Of a stretch of DNA of 64,000 nucleotides, positions 12,001 through 22,220 are shown in pieces. Numbering within the stretch: the first letter of the stretch is position 1; every line of letters begins with the position of its first letter. The notes under the pieces were generated by a model, which worked only from the letters and a program-made list of their open reading frames with translations, was not told where the DNA came from and made no database searches. The translations under genes and the position numbers were made by a program. The DNA is from Hyalella azteca (lineage: Eukaryota; Arthropoda; Malacostraca; Amphipoda; Hyalellidae), in contig NW_025944066.1 of assembly GCF_000764305.2 (NCBI RefSeq), positions 186,001-250,000 on the forward strand. The letters run 5' to 3'.

Positions 12001-12932
12001 AACAACGTTTAATCCAAGTCTACTCAAGGTCAGATGCCCGTTGGGAAGGCTTCAAAATGAAAGAGTTGGGCTTCGACAAGAAAGATTTAGGCTTCAGCAT
12101 GGAAGAATTGGGCTTCAAAGAGAATGAGTTATGCTTAAAAATGAATGACTTAGGATGCAAGATAAAAGAATTAAGCTACAAAATGAAATAAATATGCTTC
12201 AAAATAAAAGAATTAAGCTTCAAAATGAAAGAAATATGCTTCAAAATGAAAGAGTTAGGCTTCACATTGAAAGGGCTAGGTTTCAATTGAAAAATTTGAG
12301 CTTCAAACAGTTACCTTGTAACCAGGACCGAGTCTGTGCATGGCGCAGACTTGATGCGTGGTGAGCGCCTCGCTGAAGAGGTACACAACACTCATTTGAC
12401 CACAAAACACTCGCTCCTCGTCCAGCTCCGGAGTCGCTCCGATGTGGCATTTGTCCCATGCCTGTCGCGATAATGCGTGTATACGTGATACCAGATACCA
12501 ACGTCATTAAGATTGTTGTAGGCAATTATGTTTGAGAATAAAAAATTCAAGGAACATGTACGTTTATTATTCTAAAACCTAAATTTTCATTGAACTTGAG
12601 GGTGGAATGAGAAAGTTAAGTAACATCTATCAATATTAGAATAACATAGTATTTCAGAGTTGCGCATTGATACATTTTAAACGCGTAGCGTAGATGTCTT
12701 AAAGACGATATGCATTAAGTAATTGATATGCTATAAATGACAATTTATCAACAGTAATTAACAATTTTGACCGAAGTCTAACATTCTGACGGTAATAAAG
12801 CTCACCTTGCGAGGCTGGAACTCATATTTGATGCAGTGCTGGTAGCCTTTTCCTTTAACTTTGAGCGACGTGAGCACGAGGCAATTGCCTACAAAATGCG
12901 CCGTATAGCCAACGCCTTTGCTCGTCTTGAAA
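1..12932 (-). CDS. Nbea: Neurobeachin-like (rugose/LRBA family) gene, N-terminal third, 15 exons, partial at both ends
   Basis: BEACH-family scaffold; the family acts in vesicle trafficking and anchors protein kinase A. Exons in transcription order: 12806-12932, 12315-12461, 10611-10667, 8940-9080, 8024-8187, 7349-7465, 6597-6693, 6072-6179, 5196-5310, 4697-4839, 3655-3832, 3164-3315, 1447-1611, 989-1266 and 1-412 (open at the edge). Codon phases join without a break at every listed junction. The first four exons give the concanavalin/LamG-like domain ([41 protein letters not shown]). The next nine give the armadillo-like DUF4704 region ([48 protein letters not shown]-free [23 protein letters not shown]). 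Exon 989-1266 ends with [11 protein letters not shown]; exon 1-412 is the acidic, Asn/Thr-rich linker. The BEACH and WD40 parts would lie beyond base 1. Oddities: one missing exon, one internal deletion, two GC donors and a duplicated segment at an N. Family identity is secure. Confidence 0.93.
989..1266 (-). other. Neurobeachin exon interrupted by a 109-bp repeat joined by a single N
   Basis: The exon should encode 56 codons from [10 protein letters not shown] to DLYNPQ. Here it is 278 bp instead of 168 bp, because 1014-1122 is repeated at 1124-1232 with one undetermined base at 1123 between them. The copies differ at one visible base (cgtatt against cgtact). Removing 110 bp restores the frame and both splice sites. 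The N and the near-identical copies suggest two overlapping contigs or haplotypes joined without collapsing the overlap. Confidence 0.85.
1591..2580. repeat. ~105-bp degenerate tandem array carrying a neurobeachin splice acceptor and exon start
   Basis: Units begin near 1591, 1690, 1797, 2140, 2240, 2340, 2440 and 2540. Most read, on the minus strand, an acceptor-like run (tgttgacag or close variant) followed by the first bases of the 1447-1611 exon (GAGTGGCTGATAGCGCTGGC). The remainder is AT-rich with the shared words acacgtt, aataagttatgaattaaat and aattaacg. Some units have lost the exon-derived part, for example near 1815. The array fills the intron upstream of that exon in transcription order. 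Confidence 0.8.
2040..2161 (-). pseudogene. Truncated second copy of the neurobeachin exon at 1447-1611
   Basis: 122 bp almost identical to the 5' part of the true exon, from GAGTGGCTGAT through the codons for HAIKHEYGG, preceded by an acceptor (tgttcgcag). It lacks the end of the exon ([14 protein letters not shown]), and the sequence runs into an intron-like block. That block (about 1936-2039) recurs at about 2572-2683, so the copy sits at the edge of a segmental duplication. A gtgcgc donor-like string follows GGCG, but its use would shorten the domain. Probably a non-functional pseudo-exon. Confidence 0.75.
2985..3195. repeat. Three ~87-bp tandem units spanning a neurobeachin exon 3' end and donor
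   Basis: Minus strand: the last 30 bp of exon 3164-3315 (CGCACCGTCCTACAG to TGGCAG) and the following ~57 bp of intron recur twice downstream, near 3076-3105 and 2989-3018. Copy 2 has GTTAGGCAG followed by at (no donor); copy 3 has CTGGTAG followed by gt. Confidence 0.8.
4386..4703. repeat. 63-64-bp tandem array (5 units) running into an exon donor
   Basis: Units start at about 4386, 4449, 4513, 4577 and 4641 with gatattggt. Each contains gtaaattagatgcag, agtaagtaagaagtac and agagacctcatggt. The last unit merges with the 3' end and donor of exon 4697-4839, so each unit carries a short copy of the junction (minus strand caccATGAG followed by gtc). Confidence 0.8.
5325..5545. repeat. ~110-bp intronic tandem duplication
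   Basis: Two copies of a block starting gaagttacaagctcgta, with aatattaaatgattcatctt, atctgataat and catttgcattgaa. It abuts, but does not clearly include, the acceptor of exon 5196-5310. Confidence 0.7.
6165..6330. repeat. Duplicated neurobeachin acceptor region with 15 bp of exon
   Basis: Minus strand: exon 6072-6179 begins ATGCTGGATCACATT. A second ATGCTGGAACACATT lies near 6247-6261, preceded by the same ~65-bp intron block (acaatgattatgtttgtat). The unit therefore crosses the acceptor. Confidence 0.8.
8621..8750. repeat. Dispersed partial copy of neurobeachin exon 6597-6693 3' end with flanking intron
   Basis: 8621-8750 resembles 6350-6400 joined to 6536-6612, sharing actgacactat, acaaatgacagcacaa, aactgctact, gtagaaatagaataagta and caacacacctgtttgagcagca. 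It keeps the last ~16 exon bases and the donor, about 2 kb upstream in transcription order. Confidence 0.75.
8803..8914. repeat. 28-bp tandem repeat, 4 units
   Basis: cagtatgtgtagagtggcga plus ~8 bp, starting at 8803, 8831, 8859 and 8887. It lies in the intron just downstream (in transcription order) of the GC donor of exon 8940-9080. Confidence 0.85.
10790..12325. repeat. Duplicated block with 21-bp minisatellites beside neurobeachin exon 12315-12461
   Basis: Two long copies, about 10798-11245 and 11910-12325, and a partial one at about 11253-11335. Each long copy has a unique-looking lead (acgctgaaacagcg, gaacaacaacgtttaat, ctactcaaggtcagatgcc) followed by 21-bp units close to ggcttcaaaatgaaagagtta (about 10936-11232 and 12036-12310). 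Both copies end in agcttcaaacagttacct, which at 12315 is the true donor of the exon and at about 11235 is a decoy copy including 9 exon bases. Confidence 0.8.
12462..12805 (-). other. Neurobeachin intron lacking an expected exon
   Basis: Family members have about 40 residues between the QPRK end of exon 12806-12932 and the WDKC start of exon 12315-12461. No reading frame or splice pair for them is visible here; the sequence is AT-rich. Both flanking junctions are phase 0, so a skipped product would stay in frame. Confidence 0.6.
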
Positions 12933-15500
12933 CTGAAACAAACATGGAGGAGACGTTAAGTTAGACAAGAAATTAAACTCGCTGCAGAGGGCCTGTACAT
13001 ACGAGATCATGTTGCGGCCTTCTAAATAAACTCTACAGAAAAAATTACTGGAGGAATATGTACTTGATTTAGATGATTTCGCTAAATTAATCACACAGAA
13101 GACTACAACATGACTGAACTAAGTCTAAAAATAAAATTCAAAAATTTAAACGTTAAGTTAAACAATATTAAGAAATTACACTGCCTTCTTTTCGTATCGA
13201 ATGAAGAAGTAAGGAGAAAAATGTTTGTGACCGAGTAAGGTATTATCGGTATTGGATCGGTAAATAATAATATTTATCTCGGCAGACGACATTCAGGCGC
13301 TTCGAATAAAAAATCCTCTTGATAACTGCCTTGTTTCTAGCTTAAGGGTACGTCACAGCGAGCGCAGAAATAATGGCCAGGACTGCAGCGGTGTAAAAGA
13401 AAGGAAAAGCTTTGCTTGAGGCACGCAGCCTGAATTGCCTCCAGTAACGAAAGGAGGAGGATCACACAACTTTCACCGACACATTGCAAGAAAAAATCTT
13501 GATGGGATGACTGCAACAGTTGCGTCGTGATGCCGGAGTACACGCTTCATCTACAGTCGTTACCTATTTCATGTGATGCAATGCAGCGCTTGAAGCATTA
13601 ACAATCGATGATTTATGAGAGTTCCATGATTGATGATTGACTACTTGAGGCCAGTGATAGTGGAATAATCTTTTTTATTCCTTGCAATGAGGAAGCAATA
13701 CAAAGTTCAGCGTTCCAATAATTATCCGAGTACGTAAATACTACAATTAATTTTACTTAATTCATCCAGTATATGCTAAAAACGCATTCTTATCAAGAAG
13801 CTAGCATTGAACTCGTAAAGGACATGGCTGAGATGTACAATGCATGATGAGAGCTAAAGGATAAGTATGAACTTGATGATCATTGTTCTTTTTTTGTTTG
13901 AATGAAGATAATCGTACGCCATTACGCATCGATACCCAAACACCGACGATCCGTGCGAGTGCCGACATGACGCAAGAGTGGCGTAACCCAACAAGCATTT
14001 CGAACTTCTGACGCCACGAAAGAGTTACGAATTAGCCAATTTTAAGCCTGAACCTTAACCAATATTGCAGTCTGTAAGAGTGTTTGATTAGGTTTGCACA
14101 CGAATATTTCGATTACTAATGAGGTGAAATTGTGAAATATAAATCATGACAATTCGGGGATCATGACACAAATTCAATTATAAAAATTATAAAAATTAAT
14201 TCAAAGCTAAAATCTATAGTTATTGTTCATTAAAAATAAAAGGAATTTGAACACTTAATTTACTCTCTATCGACGAGTGGTCAATGTGCATAGTAAAAAT
14301 GTAGTTAGAAGCACTTCATGACTACCATTTATGACTGATGAATTTTTTGCTTAATGGATTTGAAGACGAACAGTAATGTTGCGATAGGAAAATGTACAAT
14401 TTTTTCGACAAATTGGTTCAATAATGTCACCAAGCCTCGAAAATGAAGACATGAAATTTACGGATTCCCACTTATTTAGCAAGCGAAGAATAACGTAATC
14501 GCGCGGCGCTTCACCGACCAAAAGAACAACATCAATGTTTTTTGTTTTGTCCATGCAGTATAATTATTACACTCCCGTCTGGCAGCGTCACATGGATGTT
14601 ACTCTATCTTGACACTGACAGCTCGAGCTTTAACAGCCAATAATCACAACACAGTAATATAAGCGTAATTGTACTAACGTCCAAATTATCACTAAGGTGG
14701 ATAAAGTTCCTTTTCATGGATCAACAACGGACTAGTAATACACACGCGCCACCAATGAAGTCACGAGAGCGAAACGCGAAAATTGCGTGTAATTGTGAAG
14801 AGGTTCTCACGATATACTGCAGCAACGAACTTGATTAAGATCACTGAAGTATACGTATGCTCGGTCATTGTTCACTGCAGTTCTTGCGTTCAGAAGCAGT
14901 AAGTGGTCAAAATGATTCATCGAACGAATATAGATGAATTTTCATCTCCCTAATCTATGAAAAAACAAGAGTTTATGAACCGGTATTTCGCAAGACAATA
15001 TTTTTTAAATTATTTCTGAAAAATGATTAGAAGTAGAGGAGCAATTTTTTAAACTTCGGATAAGGCTTTTAGAAAAATTATTTGCATGCGCATCAGACAA
15101 GAAGCAACTTCGCACATTTTCAAAGAAACATCAACAAGGTGGATGATTTCGATCATAAAAAAATTTTAAAAAATCATTCATTCCCAATAGAAGAGGAATG
15201 GTCTCCAACGTTCCAATAGTGTCGAAAAAAGAGCAGCGCTGGTCTAGTATTGTGGAAAAACGAACAATAAATAAATGATTATCAATCGAAACGAAGACAC
15301 TATTATGAGCGGCACGCTCAGGGCTAGGTGAACAAAATGCAAGGAATCTTACCCACACAACTTCAACCCAAGTTGACTCCTTGGGAGACAATTTTTCTTA
15401 AGCGAATCTTTGTATATTTTTCAAACGAGAGCGGGCTAATCATCGTCATAGTTTGGCAGCAATGTTGTTTCATAAAAAAACGCGGACTAAAGCAGAATTA

Positions 15501-15718
15501 CACTGTTAGAAAAAAAAAAACAGTGAAGAAACGGTCCCACTGGCATTCTCGTGGCCGGCCGCCCCGCAAAAATAAACTGTTTCGCCGTTTTTATCAGACG
15601 TTTTACGGATTTATAGTGTTAAATTAGATTAAAAATGGCGATACGGTGTTTCTTTTCACGTGCCGACCGGCCACTGAAACGCCGGTAATACCGTTTAACG
15701 GTAATTTTTCTAACAGTG
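15501..15718. mobile_element. 218-bp MITE with 14-bp perfect terminal inverted repeats and TA target duplication
   Basis: The left terminus CACTGTTAGAAAAA (15501-15514) is the exact reverse complement of 15705-15718. TA dinucleotides flank it at 15499-15500 and 15719-15720. The interior is GC-richer than its surroundings (ggccggccgcccc) and has no coding capacity. The TA target site and short TIRs fit a non-autonomous Tc1/mariner-type element. Confidence 0.8.
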
Positions 15719-16949
15719 TATAAACATCCCGGATCACTATTTAGGGTTTGCTCCGCGTACATCGAAGTAAGAAGTAAAGGAAAGTATCGAAGTAGACGCC
15801 TAGCGAATTTCCAGCCTTACGTACTGCGGTAAAGTCCGAGTAAGCGATCCCAGCACTGCTTCCGGCGGCTTCCGGCGCCTTTTGATCTCACCATTAACAA
15901 AGAACCGCAAAAAGTCGCGAAAAACTTCGAACACAATCGAGTAATGCAACAAGACTTCAGTAACACTTGAGCCCATTGTCACCAAGGTCGGATTGCACAG
16001 AATCCCAGCTAGATCAAGCGAGGGATCGAACGCTGAGTGCAGATGCACCACCTTAAATTGTGTCACCGGGAGCCACGCCACGCAAGACATTGTCTTCTAT
16101 AAAGCGATCAGTGACTCACAAGTTGGTGTTAGTGATTCGTTCGATCTAAACGGAGTAGCTCATCTATCATGGACCGATATTTGCGACGAAAATTACCGAG
16201 AATTAAGTGCTGAAAAAATAATCTGTTTGTTTCTCATCGAATTTCTACAAAACTTGTCAAAAAACTATTAAATATAGCGCATTATTTTATTCACTGAATA
16301 TTAAACTGCTTGTATACGGATACCTAACGGAAAGAGTATAAGGTTTGCAGTCTAGAAATAATCCAATTTTCTAGCAAAACTTTGCAGTCATCATTTCTTT
16401 TCAAGCTATCCAATTCAGTATTTCTTTTCAAGCTATCATACGAAAACAGTTACTTAAATTAAAATGATGACATTTATACAAAATATCCAATTAGTAAGTA
16501 CACGATATCATCATATTAACGAGCGAAATAAGAGGGAAGTCAAAAAGGTACAATTAAATACGATGCTATCTCGAATTGTTGTGGTAATGAAACTAAATTT
16601 TCCGAGGATTTCAGTGCAGGCGTGTGCATCCCGTTGTTTGTTTTAATTACTTAATATTCCAGGACTTAAAACGTTGTGGACCATTTCAAACTATATCAAA
16701 ATAACAAGGCTCAGTTTCGTATATGTTTTAATTAAAAAATAATGAATCACAGTCAAACTTGAAACACTAGATAACATTTTAATAATTTCCGATTTATCCA
16801 TCAGGTGTAATTCGAATTCGAACTCTCGATTTTTCAATAGCTTATATATTAGTCCAGGGATAAAACGTACGACTCTAATTTAGGAAATTCGTGATCCAAT
16901 TCCTAAGTCAGTCACTTTCCTGGTGCATAATACTTCAGCTAGTCACGCA

Positions 16950-16954
16950 TCAGT
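16950..16954 (+). promoter_or_regulatory. Initiator of cuticle gene 1
   Basis: TCAGT matches the arthropod initiator and lies 31 bp before the ATG. Only a weak TATA-like gcataata (16925-16932) precedes it. Confidence 0.45.
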
Positions 16955-16980
16955 TGTAATCCAGTGTTTGAAAACAATAA

Positions 16981-18710
16981 ATGGTACGTATAAAACATCG
17001 ATATAACGTTCATATGATATAAGTCGCATATTATCAAAATTTTCATTTTCCATTGAAAATGAATCATAAATCATAAAGGAAGGCGAGCGGCATACTATTT
17101 GAATTGATAAGCCAACTATAACGCACTGCTATTAGAAAGCAAACTCTTCATCATGATATTATTGTGATTGAAAGATATTAATTTTCATGTGATGGATGAT
17201 ATAAACCAAGAATAATACGAGATGAATAAAACAAGTGCAGAGATTTATTTGATTCGTGGGCATAATGCTGTAACAAGCTGTACAGAAAATTTTGATAAAT
17301 GCCTCTAGTAGTAGAGACATATTTATTTTCATTCGATTAGTAACATTACAAGTATGCAATATTGATAAAATAACTCCATTAGTAACAAGGAAATATTGAT
17401 ATAATAATTCCATCAGTAACATCATCAGGAGGCAATATTGATACAATAATTCCATTAGTAACATCATCAGTAGGCAATATTGCTATAATATTTTTTCTGT
17501 AACATCATCAGTAGGTAATATTGCTATAATATTTTTTCAGTAACATCATCAGTAGGCAATATTGCTATAATATTTTTTCTGTAACATCATGAGTAGGCAA
17601 TATTGATATAATAACTTTTACAGTAATTGTTCTCGTGCTGCAGGAGCTGACACTGAGATGGATACGCACGAGCCTCGTGATCTGCCTTCTGCACACCACA
17701 GTCAGGGCAGGACATGTGAGTAATGAGCTAATTGTTCTATTTATTTTCAATCAAACTAAAGAACGTAAAAAGGATTGATAAACTATAAATAACTTGATAA
17801 ATAATATAACGAAGATGTTGCACAAATATCTAAATAGGCACAGCCGTTTGAACAATATTTTTTATTTTATTAATTTTTTGCTAAAATTAAATTCCGGCCT
17901 CAGAAAAGCAGAGATTTCGATTCACCTTTTGGTAGATTTATTCTCAATAAATGAATCTGGCAGTGGATGTTTTTCCGAACAGGGACCACCAAAGCCGTAC
18001 AAATTTTCCTACGAAGTGGACGCCAAAGATGATAAAAATGAACTAAACTACGGGCATGAGCAAGAGTCTGATGGACATACCACCAAGGGCATGTACAAAG
18101 TCGACCTGCCCGACGGCAGAAAACAAATTGTAAGAAATTAAATTATTTAGTATAGTTGGACGAGTAGCATCTTCATGTCTGTGAGAGTGAAGAGTAGACT
18201 TGTTGGAAATCACAGAATTAGAGGATGCGATTTGACCAGGTTTTATCTTACGTAATTGTTCCGTGATATAAATTATTGGAATATTTTAAAATAGGTATCA
18301 GGAATTGATGTCGGAAAAACACCGAGATGAACAAGTGTAGGATAATGATATAATGAGGAACATTTTACTGATATAATTTTTTTTTATATAAATAATAACA
18401 TTGTACAGTCAAAAGGACGCTCAATTTTCAGGTTACTTATGAAGTAGACCACGATTCTGGTTTCAAAGCTGAGGTGACGTTCGAAGGAGAAGCGAAATTC
18501 CCAGATAAAGGAGACGATAAAGGAGGTAAAGGAGGAGACGATGGCGGTGATAAGAAAGGTGGTGGAGGAGACGGTGGCAAGGATAAAGGTGGAGGGAAGA
18601 AGAAAGGTGGCGGCGGTGGAAAGAAGAAAGGAAAGGGAGACGACAAGAAGGGCGACGATGATGACGACGATTGGTATGGGTCTTTCAAGGGATATGATTT
18701 CGAATTTTAG
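16981..18710 (+). CDS. RR-type cuticle protein with charged Gly/Lys/Asp tail (cuticle gene 1)
   Basis: Secreted chitin-binding cuticle protein, four exons: 16981-16983 (ATG alone), 17644-17715, 17983-18129 and 18432-18710; 166 residues, all introns phase 0. Exon 2 gives a signal peptide (ELTLRWIRTSLVICLL...VRAGH). Exons 3-4 give the Rebers-Riddiford domain (PPKPYKFSYEVD, GHEQESDGH, DLPDGRKQI, VTYEVDHDSGFKAEV). The domain exon is 147 bp, three codons longer than in its neighbours, through an extra DDKNELN-like stretch. Instead of the Pro/Tyr tail of its neighbours it ends in a run of GGDDKK-type residues, then six Asp and WYGSFKGYDFEF. Such a polyampholyte could bind calcium or hydrate the matrix; that is inference. 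AATAAA lies at 18923-18928. The ATG-only first exon is inferred from the initiator and donor; the rest is firm. Confidence 0.88.
17339..17622. repeat. ~42-bp tandem array, 7 units
   Basis: Units resemble agtaacatcatcagtaggca plus atattgctataatattttttc, starting near 17339, 17381, 17415, 17457, 17499, 17539 and 17580. The array lies in intron 1 of cuticle gene 1 and ends about 20 bp before the exon 2 acceptor. Confidence 0.85.
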
Positions 18711-21298
18711 TACAAGCTTTCACAAATAGTCTTCGTATTTAACACTTTAAATTGAGCGACCGATGTAAAAAGAATTAGCGAACTGATAGAAGAATCTCTT
18801 TTGACTAGCGAATAATAATAACTGGTACATTTCATACGTCTTCTTATGGAAAAATGTCCTCAGTATTGACCCGTTTATATCTTGTACTGTTCTTTGATTA
18901 ATTAAAAAAACTCAAATCCTTCAATAAATGGCAAAGTTCATCACTGGGGAGACAACGATTTATTTCGTGTAATTATTTGAGAGCGAGTGAACACAAAACT
19001 TCAAAGTTCATTTTAATTTTCAAGATAGAATTAATATCGTTAAACAAAAATTAAATTTACGGCATGATTAGCTGTTACATCATCTCTAGAAATTCCGAGA
19101 CTAAAATCTAGATTCTGAGGTGTTAACCATAAAACATAGAATGCATTCAAAACGCCCTAACTATATGGCCACAATATCGTGACATAACGGCTATCATAAT
19201 TGTCAATTATTAGTGATGTAAATAAACACGGACAAATTCGTCGAGTTTTCTATGACATGAATACGAATCTGGGATGAAGTGCGATTCATTTAATTGACGC
19301 TCTGGTAACGCACCGAATTTACTCGGCCTTTGAACAGCTTACACTTCGATCAGTTAATTAAATTCAAAGAAAGCAATATCATTAGGCCATATCTAAAGAT
19401 GGATAAGTAAGAGAAACCTAGTTAGACAGCTTTTTTCTCAGACGCTTCAGATTTTGAAAGCCAGTGATTTCGCTAAGCGAAACACAAATACCACTCAAAC
19501 CTAATGTAGGTGAATTCTAGCATGAGCAGCAATTTTTTTGGACGCTTTCTCGCTTTCTTTTAAATATGATAGAGAAGAAATCTAGAGCAGCAAGAAAGCA
19601 CAAAGAGCAAGGAAGGTAGCAGGCGCCAAGCTGGATGGAACGCCCAGCGTCAGCTGTTCGACTAATGTAATAACTAAGCCCGAACCTAGCCTGTTATGAC
19701 ACTCTCGAGAGAAAGACTCGTAGCGCCCAGTGAAAGTGCCTGCTGCTACCGAGTGCAGTTCTAAAATTGAGTCACGATGTCCAGAACAAAGTGGCCTCTA
19801 GTGAAACAGACGGGAAGAAAAAAAATATATCATACCCTCACCAGACACAAATAAAAAGATAAATGGACGGGAAGCGACCGTGACGCAGCAAGATTCTTAT
19901 TCGCACTAATGAGCATGAAAGCACGTCTTGAAACACACACTTTCCGCTTGCAAATGCTCTTTATGGTATAATAAAAGTAGTGGAAATGGAGCAGTACAAC
20001 CACATCAAAAGATTACTTGATCATTCTAATCCTGAAAAGTATTAACATTAGTGCTTAATTAATGACCCATTTAAGAGTGTAGTTTCATAATCGCTAAATT
20101 AAGAGCCAAAAATTAAGATTTGCCGTATCCTTAAAAGGAAGTAGTTTAGTGAATGTTTCGATGAATGCATTCCTCTAGTATTGTCAAAGCATGGAGAAAT
20201 TATTCATATATATTAGGTGCAAATAATTTTTTTCGGCTTGCACAAAGTGTATATTTCACGCATGCTAGTCGCAAATTCGACTATAACATTTTTTAGCATT
20301 AATACCAAACTTGATACATGTGAAAACATATAAGAAAACAGTGCAATCGCGTTTTAATCCACGCCGAAGCAGCGAAGTAAACTTAGAAGCAACTTCACGA
20401 AACACAGACCAGTTTACACAACAGTATTGGAAGCCGGGCTATCAAGATGCAGCTACAGCAAAAGTGATAGGGCTCAAAGTATCGTGTAAGGATCACATGA
20501 GAAATCTATTCGAAGTAGCACGAGCATTGCACAGTGTAACCGATGCGTGATAAGATCGGCGAGTTGCAAGGCTTCTATGATCGCTCCACTGCACATTCTT
20601 AGCTAATCTTCATCGACAGAGAACTGATACACTGCGCACTAGCTGCAACACAACGAGCAGCACACACGCGTCCGCTGTACGAAAGTGGTCTCTCGCAATC
20701 CGACTTAACGTGACCTACCGCAGCATTTGATTCTCACGGAGCTGAAATTCATATCATGCAAATTGAAGAGTCTTCCCGACTTGCTTTTCAGTTACCGTAA
20801 AAAAATATTTTTTGTGATTCATTTGGAACAGTAAGAATTAACAAACATGAAAAGGCGAATAATTTAAATTTATACTAAACAGTGGCAGACTATCCATACT
20901 AAAAAAAATTAATTAGACAAATTACTTATGTAATGGTGCAATGTTTCTTCTTTGCTTCATTTAACACTGACCACTTAATACGGCGTTGACCGAGATAGAT
21001 TTTCATCTAGCTAATTTACAAGCTAAAATAGAGTTTATCATATAGGGGACTGATCAAACATACACTAAAACAAAGAAATCTAATGCAACTCCAGTTTCGA
21101 AGTTCGAAAGAAATAGATTTTTTTCTAATTTAAACAAAAATTAAATCTACTAGATAAAATACAAAATAGACATTTTTATACCAACCCCCTTTACTTCTTT
21201 TTGCTATGCTTCATGATTTCACACTACAAATAGAATTTGGAATCCAGACAATATCCCTATATACGATCGATCATAAGACAGAAACGCGCTCAAACGTA
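18711..21298. other. Intergenic, no gene recognised
   Basis: After the poly(A) signal of cuticle gene 1 the sequence is AT-rich with a moderately GC-richer patch at about 19600-19760 and 20540-20760. Frames are short and unlike any family I know. Confidence 0.5.
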
Positions 21299-22168
21299 CT
21301 TGCCCTAGAGCCAATTGATCGTTAAACATCGTAGATTCACTAGATTGTGAGTCATATTCGTTGAAACGAAATTAAAACCATATTTCCTTTTCGTTTAATT
21401 AACGTTATTTCAACGCTAGACATCTGTTGGGAGAGTACCTTCAGTTTCAGACTTCGGAAAAAAAGACTTTTATATAAATATATAATATATTGAAGAATAC
21501 AAATCATGCCTTTTTTATAAGTGAACTGCAAGTCGTCACAAGAGAGAACGCAAAACTCACGAGCTCCAATTACGACCAAAGTGAAGCAGAAGCGACGATT
21601 AACGAAGGTGTGCGTGTCCTAGGAAGGGTTTTGACACCGACATGTGCGCATGCAAATAGCGTTGTATGGCGACGGCAGTCAAAAGTCATCACGCAAAGAC
21701 TATATAATGGCAGCCGCGCAGACTAGGCATCACTTGCCCTAGAGCCAATTGATCGTTAAACATCGTAGATTCACTAGATTGTGAGTCATTTTCGTTGAAA
21801 CGAAATTAAAACCAAATTTCCTTTTCGTTTAATTAACGGTATTTCAACGTTAGACATCTGTTGGGTGAGTACCTTCAGTTTCAGACATGGGAAAAAAAAG
21901 ACTTTTATATAAATATATAATATATTGAAGAATACAAATTATGACTTTTTTTATAAGTGAACTGCGAGTCGTGTCAAGAGAGAACGCAAAAATCACGAGC
22001 TCCAATTACGACCAAAGTGAAGCAGAAGCGACGATTAACGAAGGTGTGCGTGTCCTAGGAAGGGTTTTGACACCGACATGTGCGCATGCAAATAGCGATG
22101 TATGGCGACGGCAGTCAAAAGTCATCACGCAAAGACTATATAATGGCAGCCGCGCAGACTAGGCATCA
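21299..22168 (+). repeat. Direct duplication of a ~435-bp promoter-bearing block
   Basis: Copy A 21299-21732 and copy B 21733-22168 begin cttgccctagagccaattga and end actaggcatca. They differ by a few substitutions and one- or two-base indels. Each contains gcagaagcgacgattaacga, a TATA box (TATATAA at 21701 and 22137) and the same initiator. Copy B drives cuticle gene 2. Confidence 0.88.
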
Positions 22169-22170
22169 TT
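22137..22170 (+). promoter_or_regulatory. TATA box and initiator of cuticle gene 2
   Basis: TATATAA at 22137-22143 and TCATT with its A at 22168, 31 bp downstream. The ATG follows at 22221. Confidence 0.75.
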
Positions 22171-22220
22171 CACCTGCAGAACTGACCGCGAGCAACAGCT
22201 TACCTCCTCAACTTTAAAAC

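Larger units (their letters stand above)
12933..16980. other. Non-coding stretch between neurobeachin and the cuticle cluster
   Basis: No convincing exon on either strand apart from a MITE at 15501-15718. A short direct repeat (atttcttttcaagctatc) lies near 16390-16437. Upstream neurobeachin exons are expected on this side but were not recognised, so they may lie beyond the window or be absent. Confidence 0.5.

Noticed and set aside
15800..16271. Overlapping frames of 92-96 residues on both strands, first considered as upstream neurobeachin exons
   Set aside because: They do not resemble the neurobeachin N-terminus and lack convincing splice sites.
17565..17750. Minus-strand frame over the signal-peptide exon of cuticle gene 1
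   Set aside because: The plus strand has matching acceptor and donor and a hydrophobic leader in frame with the RR exon; the minus frame is a shadow.
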